Source of the DNA: Flavobacteriales bacterium
Lineage (GTDB): Bacteria; Bacteroidota; Bacteroidia; Flavobacteriales_D; Sanyastnellaceae
Assembly: GCA_019694805.1 (NCBI GenBank)
Contig: JAIBBG010000033.1
Span: 1 to 35,374 of the forward strand
Direction: 5' to 3'
DNA: 35,374 bases
The position numbers and the translations under genes were made by a program. Positions 27,001 to 34,580 of the stretch are shown piece by piece. The number at the start of each line of letters is the position of its first letter. Within the stretch, counting starts at the first letter, position 1. Under the pieces are notes generated by a model. It saw nothing but the letters and a program-made list of their open reading frames with translations, had not been told where the DNA came from and did no database searches.

Positions 27001-27083
27001 CGACCATTGATTCGTCCTTGCGCGCTCGCAAATCCGCACATAAGAATAAAAACGAGTGCAATCGACGGTTTAATAGATTTCAT
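24024..27083 (-). CDS. TonB-dependent outer-membrane receptor
   Basis: A 1019-aa TonB-dependent receptor. Signal peptide about 1-22 (CGFASAQG), a CarboxypepD_reg-like domain (about 23-105: INGRVMDQNGEPLYGVVI), a plug domain (about 125-235) with the characteristic ISSETIKKTGDANVVNAIARVSG and GIGDRYVKTTLNG, and a long barrel ending in the aromatic/Leu strand SYILGVAYKL. The frame also opens with TTG 6 nt earlier, but ATG at 27083 is the better start. There is no SusD-like partner beside it, so it is not a standard SusCD glycan importer; it sits between two paralogues of the shared-N-domain family. It probably imports a substrate captured by that surface machinery, or the operon may serve display of these proteins (both inference). 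Confidence 0.95.
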   Translation of the reverse strand: MKSIKPSIALVFILMCGFASAQGRINGRVMDQNGEPLYGVVIRTVENEKIVAQADFDGLFVLNLPDTSTYTIKFFMISYEEMTERISLKNGETLNRDFILPEKSIMTSDVIITAKMNRAADTYMEKMKMNSTLTLDYISSETIKKTGDANVVNAIARVSGVSTNGGIITVRGIGDRYVKTTLNGSRIPTLDPLTNNIKLDIFPSSLIDNIIITKTASPENPGDWAGAYISVETKDYPDDLTINVETQFGYNPQSTFKDFITSERSSTDWLGYDDGLRTRSGNALDQPNINPSSYQQLVALGLADYFHSLGITEWVDGGSNSDTYFKLGLIQLGLMTSSQMNDQAAYQQALAEYNATYKPLAYRYINPANKDYNNGFSHNWTTKFMKAPMSYTQNLSIGNQVTFLGKQLGYFVGFRYGNSYRYDAHGISQRVLNEAYNYAIDTQDETLISRETNSWSGLLNLAYKLNNDHKVSFLFMPNITGTNDVASYTNIPFPVPDQTLVARRNMFYEQRKQLIYQVTSNNYIPAIRLRADFNASYTAGASIAPDFRTSQYFIELHADTIAGYQFYPTVGEGIRRFYRYLNENILDARLNCELPFGKEKNKDNYKIGFGAATQRTYRKSDNEEYQVMLGNNDFIAPITSDDLDSYLSPDHFIMTDSIIDYYYQYNNFDRNHNFGYSNIDAGYLMLTCDVTKKLQFSGGARAEHTDIFTDIDKFDRLGYEENDPRRSNLPNFPNVNPGKINQWNILPSGSLIYKLHDNEKLRSNLRINYSETLARPSIRELNDAANIDNEYRTFIYGNSDLQLAQIENYDFRAEAYFPKGDHISLSLFYKDFHNHIEMGFGNIGITWENIEKSNVQGIEIEGHKKLGNHIEFRSNVTLVKSVSQFIRSDFRLVEGEKVYTPIDTLNRPMYGQAPYIINAMLSYKSDTLGLSATVSYNVQGPRLVITGTIKGVPDVYEIERHLIDFKISKKIGKHFSLSLTARDLLNAPVRRAYLLPSGWFDYDKFRYGTSYILGVAYKL

Positions 27084-27111
27084 AATCAAAGCTTCTTGAG
27101 ATGGTTCATGT

Positions 27112-27981
27112 TCATACTGTTTTGTTCTTCTTGTTTTTCTTTTTCTTCTCTTTGCGTTGAGGTTTCTCTGATGAGTAATGAAGGGCCGGATGGAGTTTTT
27201 CGCCGGTCACAGGGTTTTTAGATACATAGCGTATGGATTCACCATCAGGTGTACCAATCATAATATTCAATTCAAGCTCTAGTTGACCACTGGTGGTAAT
27301 CTGTGCTATAAGTATGCTATTGGTTGTCAACGAATCGGCACCAACTGTACCTTTTCCCAAACTAGCCCATGCACCGTTTTCTATAATGAGCTCATTTCTG
27401 TTGATGACACTTCCTAACCCTGCAAGGCAACTGTCGATTTGAAAAAAAGTGGGATAGGGAGGCTTCTCTATCCGAATCATACCATCGGTGTTCGCGAAAT
27501 GATTGCCTTTTTTATCGGGTGTATTGTTCAGATAACCTTTTTCATATTGGATAAGTGTGTCTTTGCCGTCATAATCATAGATACGCGGTATGCCGATGTG
27601 GTTTTCTGATGCCGCTCCAACCGACAACCAAGAATCGAGCAATGCTGTGTTCTTACGAAGGGCGCGCAATGGTTGGATGTTAGGATGAGTGTATCCAGCT
27701 TCCGGATGATTGTAAATGGGTTTATCACTCTTCATAACGAGTGGGTGAGCAGGACTTCCATAAGCTGCTTGAAATCGATAACCAGAATCTAAATCCAGAA
27801 ATATTCTGTATGTGATCGATCCTTCTGGAATATTGCCTTCAGGATATTTGGTCAAGCAATCTTCTCGACCAGTCGTATAAAATCGTTCAACAATGATTCC
27901 TTCCAATCCTGGAAGTTTATTTTGAGCAATCGTGCTTCCTGATAACAGTATCAGAATTTGTAAGAGGTAATATCGGTGCAT
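27112..27981 (-). CDS. Minimal secreted protein, paralogue D of the shared-N-domain family
   Basis: A 289-aa exported protein that is essentially only a signal peptide (about 1-19, STIAQ) and the shared N-domain: LEGIIVERFY, TYRIFLDL, HPLVM, NTALLDSWLSVG, a DYDG loop, LIAQITTSGQLELELN, and NPVTGEKLHPAL. It lacks a T9SS sorting domain; instead it ends in a Lys-rich tail (KEKKKKNKKNK in the last 16 residues). It defines the boundaries of the conserved domain at about 20-270. First gene of the operon; the receptor ATG follows 28 nt after its stop. With no sorting domain it may stay in the periplasm or be held by charge on the envelope (inference). Confidence 0.93.
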   Translation of the reverse strand: MHRYYLLQILILLSGSTIAQNKLPGLEGIIVERFYTTGREDCLTKYPEGNIPEGSITYRIFLDLDSGYRFQAAYGSPAHPLVMKSDKPIYNHPEAGYTHPNIQPLRALRKNTALLDSWLSVGAASENHIGIPRIYDYDGKDTLIQYEKGYLNNTPDKKGNHFANTDGMIRIEKPPYPTFFQIDSCLAGLGSVINRNELIIENGAWASLGKGTVGADSLTTNSILIAQITTSGQLELELNIMIGTPDGESIRYVSKNPVTGEKLHPALHYSSEKPQRKEKKKKNKKNKTV

Positions 27982-28303
27982 GGCGGCGCAATTTTATACC
28001 CGCAGCTTGCATACAATCTTTATGTACTGTTTATGAAAACTCGAATTTGATCTTAAGCTAATTCATGGATCACACCATGATTGTTTCCATCATGATAACC
28101 ATGAGGACTTCGAATGTAAATGGGTTTCTATTGCGTTAAGTTGAGATGAATTCTATTCGGTGTCATATGAAAATGTTATGCAGTGATTACTTCTTATTTT
28201 GTAATGACGACATCAATATTTAGGAGATCACCCGCATATGGAGCAGTTGTCTATTTATTTGAATCATACTTGTTTTCTATCATGAGGTGACTAAAACTGA
28301 TTG
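27982..28303. other. Non-coding spacer upstream of the five-gene operon
   Basis: No gene seen. It should hold the operon promoter on the minus strand; a TAAAATTG (27989-27996) close to a TTG (28014-28016) resembles the Bacteroidota -7/-33 pair, but that would leave almost no leader, so I do not call it. A small dyad CCATGA...TCATG(G)-like lies near 28075-28095. Confidence 0.4.
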
Positions 28304-28331
28304 AAAAAAAAAACTCTCCACCAGGGAGAGT
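28304..28331 (-). terminator. Intrinsic terminator of the M36 peptidase gene
   Basis: On the minus strand, a 7-bp stem ACTCTCC/GGAGAGT with loop CTGGT is followed by nine to ten Ts, 25 nt after the stop codon. Classic Rho-independent terminator. Confidence 0.93.
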
Positions 28332-28356
28332 CTTTTTATTTGAGAGTTGATGATGC

Positions 28357-31335
28357 TTATTTGTGAAGCATGAACTGTTCAGACATGGAAGTTTTTTCCC
28401 CTTCGAATGTGACATCATAAATGCCATGTTCAAGTGCAGGTAAGACAATGTTACTGATCTGATAGCCGCGATGCGCATTCAGTTTTTGATCATATACGAT
28501 CCTTCCCGTGACATCATGAATTCGAATTACACCATTTTCTGGCTGGGCAAGAAATAGTTTCAAATTGATGTTTCCTTGTGTTGGATTTGGATAAACCGAT
28601 AAACGATTTTCATTTTGTTCATTTTCATCCACCCCAATGACCAATGCATCATAAACTACAAAATCATCAACAGCAGCTTCTACCAATGAACCTCCGTCGA
28701 GGTTTGCCCCAACGACTGTGCTGTCTGACGCAATGAATTGAAATTTCATGGTTGATGTAGGAGTGAGGTAATCAGATACGCGAAATGCATTTCTGCGCCA
28801 TGACATATCCGAGGTTTTGTTGTTTTCTACATATATCCAATTGGCACCACCATCATTGGACATGCGCACTTGCCAAAAATCCTGTCCGGGATTGGCACCT
28901 GAAGGCGGACTGTTGGTGTAGTATCTCCAATATTCAACTACGGGTTCTACAAGTGATGACATGTCAATGGTGGGCGACTGCAAAGTGGTTTTACCCGCGT
29001 CGACATCGTTTTCGCCTAAACCGGCAGAAGCAGTGGATGCGTTTCCGGTTACAAAACAGAATTCTCCGCCTGTGGTGTGCTGAAAATTGGGTTGTACCAT
29101 AATGCCTGTATCCGTGTTGTAAGAACCCAAAGGCGTATCTTCAATCCATTCACCGGTATCCGCATTATCGTCTGATACGCCAAGTTGCCAATTTCCGAAA
29201 TCAGAATTGTCATCACAATCGTGTTTGCCAAACTCCTGAACTCCAATCAACAATTGATAAGGAAGATTGGCAAATGGAACTTGCTGCGCAGCCACTGGTT
29301 TTACAGCACTGAGACTTCCATTAACATCATAAGCTCCAAAATAATAGCTCACAATCGATGATGATTCTAATCCTGGAATGGAAAGGGAGTAATTACTTCC
29401 CGATGGATTGTCCATCATGGCTGAAGTGAATTCGCCATTATTGATCTTGTAGAAACAGTGAACTTCACTCAAGTATTGTGAGAATGGAAATTGTAACGTA
29501 AGCGTAGCATCGATTGAAATAGGACTATCTGCTTCTGCAAAATAAGTTTGTGTGTGATTGAGCACGGCATTCGAAATGAGCGTGATGCCATGGATATAAA
29601 ATCCATCAACAATGGCATCGCCATGCGGAGTTCCGTTGGTGATATCTCCATCATCATCATCTGCTTGCAATGCATCGAGCAATACATCAGTGTATGCTAC
29701 TCCTTCGTTACCATTAGGAGCTTCGGCTTGCAATCCCGCATAGGTTTCGATAAAGAGAGGCATGGTGATATTCCAATCAGCACCCATCAACTCATGGGTA
29801 TCCCACCAAGCACCCATGATGATTTCTCCATCATTGTGCACTTCACCACTGATATCATCCGGATATACCATAGGTTCCTGATCGTATCTGCGAAGTGGAT
29901 CCTGATTTTCTGTGTAGAATCCAATACCCAGCAAAGGCGAACCAGTGCAAGCAATGGCCCAGAAGTCAGCATAACCTTCACCCATGGCACCATTGATGAA
30001 ATTTCCACTTAACGATTGGTAAAATTGATCGTTGATTCCATGTCCGTATTCGTGAAAACAAACATCAGAAATCAATGAAGATGCATTGCAACCTCCACCT
30101 ACTGCGTAGAAATTAATAGATGCACCATCATAGAACGCATTGCATGTGCCAACTTCATCAATGTTGGTGGGCAATTGGTAATCCATACCGTCAAAATCAG
30201 GTAACCAGAATTTCATGAAGTCGTGGATGCGCTGAACACTTCTGTATGCAGAGCGTTCACGGATATTCGAATTGGCATTGAATGATATCGTGTTGAGACC
30301 ATCCGCCAGAACCGCTGTCGTTTGAGGACTTACTCCGTTCGAATAAATACGACTCCAAGGTCCCTGCATGGTAATTGTTGCATTGGATCCAGGATTCACC
30401 GTCACATCGCCAGTACCATCTGGACCGAGCTGATAATCCTGACCACCAACGGTAACATATATGTTTTGTAATCCTTGATTAACGACTGGTTCGTAAGGGT
30501 TGTTTTCATAAACATCTGCTGTGACACTCACCGAAACTTGCATGACCTGATCAACAGGTTTTACCGGCTTGCCAGGATTGCCTCCATAGTGTTTTACCAT
30601 GTTTTGGCGTGAAAGGATTTCTCCTGAATGCGCATCAACAAATGTGGTATAGTTGGCTGGAATGCCTTCAGGACTCATTGTTTTTACCGTGACTGTATAA
30701 TAAAGGTGATACGCATAGACTCCAGATTGCGGAACAGGAAGAATATTCAATTGTGAAGATGGAAATACATTCACAATGGCATTTTCTATTCCTTGTAATG
30801 CTTGAGATGCAGCTTGCTGTGCATTCAGCGTTGGTATGATGTTGACATCAATATCCGGGTAGACATCACAACCAAATTGAACAAGTTTGTTTTGGAAAAA
30901 CTTGGCGAAATACCGACTTCCTGTAACAGGAATACCTTGATAGGACTGTCTGAAATTTACCCAGGTGTGTTTGCCTTTTGAAATCAATGGCTCGATAGTA
31001 AGATCGTTGATTGGAATATTCCAGGATGCTAAATCTTCAGAAGCCAAAAAGATGGCTTTATCCGATAGGGTAGAACCTGGAAGATCCAATGGTTGTCCAT
31101 ACGCGCGGTGTGGCATGCCAGATTGTTCATCGAAATGGACATACCATGTGCCATGACCATCAACAAATTCAGACCAGGAGGAAGACTCACGCAGTCGCTG
31201 TTGAATGGTTAAATCGTAAGGTTTGCCATGAAAATAGCGTTTTTCAGCCGGATCTATATTTCCGGAAATAGAGTTTTGTGCGAATGTGCACTGATAGAAC
31301 AACGCCATGAAAATGACGCCCAGGAATGATCTCAT
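28357..31335 (-). CDS. Secreted M36 (fungalysin-type) metallopeptidase with T9SS sorting domain
   Basis: A 992-aa exported zinc endopeptidase. Signal peptide about 1-19 (CTFAQ); an FTP/propeptide region follows to about 245 (including TTFVDAHSGEILSRQN). The catalytic domain has HEYGH with zinc ligands H428 and H432 and catalytic E429; the third ligand E453 is in GEGYADFWA. FYDGASINFYAVGGGC just before is typical of the family. After about 620 come beta-sandwich modules, including a MAM/jelly-roll-like part with SxxxxPVVEYWRYYTN, and a type A T9SS sorting domain (SVYPNPTQGNINLK to FMLHK). It probably degrades extracellular protein for nutrition. It is monocistronic, with its own terminator. 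Confidence 0.96.
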   Translation of the reverse strand: MRSFLGVIFMALFYQCTFAQNSISGNIDPAEKRYFHGKPYDLTIQQRLRESSSWSEFVDGHGTWYVHFDEQSGMPHRAYGQPLDLPGSTLSDKAIFLASEDLASWNIPINDLTIEPLISKGKHTWVNFRQSYQGIPVTGSRYFAKFFQNKLVQFGCDVYPDIDVNIIPTLNAQQAASQALQGIENAIVNVFPSSQLNILPVPQSGVYAYHLYYTVTVKTMSPEGIPANYTTFVDAHSGEILSRQNMVKHYGGNPGKPVKPVDQVMQVSVSVTADVYENNPYEPVVNQGLQNIYVTVGGQDYQLGPDGTGDVTVNPGSNATITMQGPWSRIYSNGVSPQTTAVLADGLNTISFNANSNIRERSAYRSVQRIHDFMKFWLPDFDGMDYQLPTNIDEVGTCNAFYDGASINFYAVGGGCNASSLISDVCFHEYGHGINDQFYQSLSGNFINGAMGEGYADFWAIACTGSPLLGIGFYTENQDPLRRYDQEPMVYPDDISGEVHNDGEIIMGAWWDTHELMGADWNITMPLFIETYAGLQAEAPNGNEGVAYTDVLLDALQADDDDGDITNGTPHGDAIVDGFYIHGITLISNAVLNHTQTYFAEADSPISIDATLTLQFPFSQYLSEVHCFYKINNGEFTSAMMDNPSGSNYSLSIPGLESSSIVSYYFGAYDVNGSLSAVKPVAAQQVPFANLPYQLLIGVQEFGKHDCDDNSDFGNWQLGVSDDNADTGEWIEDTPLGSYNTDTGIMVQPNFQHTTGGEFCFVTGNASTASAGLGENDVDAGKTTLQSPTIDMSSLVEPVVEYWRYYTNSPPSGANPGQDFWQVRMSNDGGANWIYVENNKTSDMSWRRNAFRVSDYLTPTSTMKFQFIASDSTVVGANLDGGSLVEAAVDDFVVYDALVIGVDENEQNENRLSVYPNPTQGNINLKLFLAQPENGVIRIHDVTGRIVYDQKLNAHRGYQISNIVLPALEHGIYDVTFEGEKTSMSEQFMLHK

Positions 31336-31458
31336 GAGATATAGGTTTGCCGTGAAGATGCATAGAAAGTACCCTTCACGAAAAATTTTTTTTCCTGAAA
31401 AAATGGATTGTCAGTGCCGGTTGGACTAAATCGAGGTGAAAATCAATGATAAAATCAC

Positions 31459-31665
31459 TCAAATAGATCCGTTTCTGATATAGGAAATAAGATTGTTCAT
31501 CATCTCCTCGCGGGATTTGAGTTCGGATTCAAGTTTCGACTTTTCCTCTTGGAGCAACTTAATTTGTTCTTGCATCGCAGCCGTGCTTTTCAAAGGAGCA
31601 GAGTCGTTGCTAATTGGTTCCTGGTTCATCTGGTGTAGTAAGTGGGACAAAATTGAAGGATTCAT
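31459..31665 (-). CDS. Small coiled-coil protein of unknown function
   Basis: A 68-aa open frame starting MNPSILSHLL; an in-frame TTG 12 nt upstream is an alternative start. Residues about 28-60 (AMQEQIKLLQEEKSKLESEL and on) form a clear heptad-repeat coiled coil of the type seen at the C-terminus of some Bacteroidota XRE-type regulators, but there is no DNA-binding domain. It has no signal peptide. The regular residue pattern supports a real gene despite its size. It could be a small oligomerisation or adaptor protein, or a fragment of a larger regulator. It lies between the M36 gene and the helicase. Confidence 0.55.
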   Translation of the reverse strand: MNPSILSHLLHQMNQEPISNDSAPLKSTAAMQEQIKLLQEEKSKLESELKSREEMMNNLISYIRNGSI

Positions 31666-31784
31666 TTGAAAGTTCAAAATATTATTTCAATCACTTTCTA
31701 ACCAAATAGTGGTGAATAGCAGTTTGCATTGGATTTAGTACGTTAAATAACGGTGATCGTCGAAGATGAATTACTTTGCGTTAA

Positions 31785-31880
31785 ACCCAAATCATGCAGT
31801 CGGGATTGTGATGTAACGCTGAAAGCCAGAAAGGACGGGCACTCCGAGACAATATCGGGATAGGCCCACAGGATTTTTAT
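31785..31880 (+). ncRNA. Candidate structured small RNA or leader (unassigned)
   Basis: A GC-richer island in an AT-rich 500-bp spacer, just after a promoter-like TACTTTGC (31772-31779). It contains TCGGGAT twice (31800 and 31856), and an imperfect hairpin GGGC...CTCCGA-GACAATA-TCGGGA...GCCC (about 31837-31867) followed by GGATTTTTATTT, resembling a terminator. I could not match it to SRP RNA, RNase P, tmRNA or a common riboswitch by eye. The flavobacterial 6S class is one possibility to test. Confidence 0.25.
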
Positions 31881-32172
31881 TTGAAAGTTTACAACTTTGC
31901 AAGGTTGTTTCATTCGGTGAAATAAAAATCGAAGAAAGACTGACCCATGAGATTACTACATGGTGTACACGTCATGGAAGGATTTCAGTGCTGCAATAGA
32001 TTTCGACTATAGCATCCATGTTAATTTGTTGGTTTATAGCTTCAGATTTTATTTATGGCTTATTTATAACATGTAAAATGTCTGATTCCACAGGGTTAAA
32101 TAGCGGTGCAAATATTTTATTCCATTTTATTCCGAAAAGGAAGAAGTGTCGAGGTAATAACTTCGCCGCGGC

Positions 32173-34482
32173 ATGAGCACAAAAGAGGAAATTCAACTTG
32201 ATTATGCGGAGTGGGCTGCTTACTTCATCAATAGCACTTCACAGCATATCTTCCTGACAGGCAAGGCAGGTACAGGTAAAACCACGTTCCTGAAAAACCT
32301 TTCTCGACTGACACACAAGAGTTTTGTGATTGTCGCTCCAACAGGCATTGCGGCGTTGAATGCTGGTGGAGCGACCATTCACTCACAATTTTTATTGCCA
32401 CCGGGAACTTTTGTTCCGGATAATACACCTGCTATTCACTTCGATACAAGCAATCAAATTCATACCAGACATTCACTCACGAGAAAACATCCTCTCAATG
32501 GTTTTAGGAAACAAGTTTTGAGATCCATTGATTTATTGATTATCGACGAAGTGAGTATGCTCCGTGCAGATGTGTTGGATGCCATGGACTTCAGATTGAA
32601 ATCAGTAAGGAGAAATCATCGTGATAGTTTCGGTGGTGTTCAGGTTTTAATGATCGGCGATCTTTATCAATTGCCACCCGTGGTGAAAGAACATGAGTGG
32701 TCCTATTTGAAGAGGTATTATCACAGCGCACACTTTTTCGAAGCCTTGGCTTTGCAAAAGGAGAGTTTTGTTTTTATTGAATTGGAAAAAATTTATAGGC
32801 AGACCAATTCAACTTTTATTGGATTGCTGAATAATTTGAGAGACAATAAAGTAACGCCGAATGATGTGGCATTACTCAATCAATATTACAAGCCCGACTT
32901 TCGTCCTGAAGTGGAAGAAGGGGTAATTACGCTGACGACCCATAATTATAAGGCGGATCAGATCAATACGAAAGCACTTCAACAACTGAATGAAAAGGCT
33001 TGGATTTTTCCAGCAGAAATAGAAGGTGACTTTCCGGAACATATGTATCCAATAGCCGAAAGACTGGAGTTGAAAATCGGCGCTCAGGTGATGTTTATTA
33101 GAAATGATTCAAGCCTCACCAGTAGATATTACAACGGTAAATTGGCGAAAGTTGTCGGATTAAGCGATGACGGTGTGGAAGTACAACCGGAAGGTTCTGA
33201 AGATTTAATCGTTCTCGAAAAATTTGAATGGGAGAATAAAAGATATACAGTGAATGAGCAAACACGGGAACTGGACGAAACAGTGATCGGCAAATTCGCT
33301 CAATATCCAATTAAACTGGCATGGGCTGTTACGGTGCATAAGAGTCAGGGACTCACTTTTGATCGCGCTGTCATTGATGTCGGCAGTGCTTTTGCACCAG
33401 GTCAGGTTTATGTCGCACTATCACGACTCCGCTCGCTCGACGGTCTTATCCTGAAGACGAAAATTGATCCTGCTGTGATTTCCAGTGATCCAATTGTTGT
33501 CGATTTTACGAAAAGGAAATACTTGCAAAAGTCGTTGGACGTGATGTTGAAGGAAGGTCAGCAACGTTATCTCCATCAACTCGTGAATACGACTTTTGAT
33601 TTTACTCCAATCCTACAAGCACTGCATTCTTTTTCTTCTGGAGAAGATCATCAAGCTGTGCTCGATGATGAGAGTATGAAGGCTCCATTGCTTCAAATCA
33701 AAAATGCATTGGAGGCGGAAGAATTGAACACAACAAAATTCCGTCAACAGTTATTGCATTTGCTTCACACGGGTGATCATGAAGGTATGTTTGATCGACT
33801 GGGAAAAGGTTCTGAATATTATACGAGATTGATTCGTGAACAAGCGAAAATACTGCTCACCCACATGGCGGAAGTGGAGATGAGACCACGTTCAAAAACA
33901 TATCTGCGTGATATTGGCGATTGTGATCAGTTGATGATGAAAGCCTTGGATCAATTGTCCAAATGCTCTTCTGTGGCTTCTGCTATTGCCGGCAGAACTG
34001 CATGGAAGACCAATGATGAATGGAAACGCGAACGCGAATCTGTACGCATAAATATGGTCAATGATGTGAGGGCAACACATGCTTCTTTCTCCCAACAAAC
34101 TGAACCATACACAAAAGGAAAAAAATCAGGAAAAGGTTCATTAAAAACGAAAAAGGAAAAGAAGAGTAAAGAGGCCACAGCTAAATTGAACACCGTCGAA
34201 GAAACGCTATCGCGTTTTCATCGAGGCATGTCCATTGCAGAAATTGCTGCAGAACGGGGATTGGTTGAAGGAACCATCGAAGGACATCTGCATAAGGCTG
34301 TTGAAGCAGGTCAATTGGACATGTCGACCTGGATTTCAGAAAATGAATTTCAAATCATAAGGGAATACCTTTCTCTTCATGACGATCAAGATAATCCACA
34401 AGTACACAAAGGTTTGGAAGGAAAATACAGCTATGGTAAAATCAGGGCTGTGAGATGGAAACTCGCTGCTGACCAACCATGA
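32173..34482 (+). CDS. PIF1/RecD-type helicase with C-terminal helix-turn-helix
   Basis: A 769-aa cytoplasmic superfamily 1B DNA helicase. Walker A GKAGTGKTT is at 30-38, followed by APTGIAALNAGGATIHS, Walker B LIIDEVSM with D125/E126, LIGDLYQLPPVV (motif III), the late motif AWAVTVHKSQGLTFD and YVALSRLRSLDGL (motifs V/VI). After a basic linker (about 635-670, rich in Lys and Gly) comes a helix-turn-helix of the type found at RecQ C-termini (about 680-730, TLSRFHRGMSIAEIAAERGL). The family unwinds 5'-3' and resolves structured DNA such as G-quadruplexes. It is probably a genome maintenance factor. The ATG at 32173 directly starts the conserved N-terminus. The next gene starts 98 nt downstream. 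Confidence 0.95.
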   Translation: MSTKEEIQLDYAEWAAYFINSTSQHIFLTGKAGTGKTTFLKNLSRLTHKSFVIVAPTGIAALNAGGATIHSQFLLPPGTFVPDNTPAIHFDTSNQIHTRHSLTRKHPLNGFRKQVLRSIDLLIIDEVSMLRADVLDAMDFRLKSVRRNHRDSFGGVQVLMIGDLYQLPPVVKEHEWSYLKRYYHSAHFFEALALQKESFVFIELEKIYRQTNSTFIGLLNNLRDNKVTPNDVALLNQYYKPDFRPEVEEGVITLTTHNYKADQINTKALQQLNEKAWIFPAEIEGDFPEHMYPIAERLELKIGAQVMFIRNDSSLTSRYYNGKLAKVVGLSDDGVEVQPEGSEDLIVLEKFEWENKRYTVNEQTRELDETVIGKFAQYPIKLAWAVTVHKSQGLTFDRAVIDVGSAFAPGQVYVALSRLRSLDGLILKTKIDPAVISSDPIVVDFTKRKYLQKSLDVMLKEGQQRYLHQLVNTTFDFTPILQALHSFSSGEDHQAVLDDESMKAPLLQIKNALEAEELNTTKFRQQLLHLLHTGDHEGMFDRLGKGSEYYTRLIREQAKILLTHMAEVEMRPRSKTYLRDIGDCDQLMMKALDQLSKCSSVASAIAGRTAWKTNDEWKRERESVRINMVNDVRATHASFSQQTEPYTKGKKSGKGSLKTKKEKKSKEATAKLNTVEETLSRFHRGMSIAEIAAERGLVEGTIEGHLHKAVEAGQLDMSTWISENEFQIIREYLSLHDDQDNPQVHKGLEGKYSYGKIRAVRWKLAADQP

Positions 34483-34580
34483 AGTTGAGTCCGGGCTTAT
34501 AGCTTTTTGTTTGAAGTACTGTATGATGCGTTTAAATTTTTAATTGGAAGAGTGCAGCATATTTTCGCATTTTCGCTTCT

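Noticed and set aside
24024..27083. A SusC/SusD-type polysaccharide utilisation locus
   Set aside because: There is a TonB-dependent receptor but no SusD-like lipoprotein and no carbohydrate-active enzyme in the window.
29548..30012. A 154-aa open frame antisense to the M36 peptidase
   Set aside because: It covers the catalytic region of the peptidase on the other strand and has no recognisable feature.
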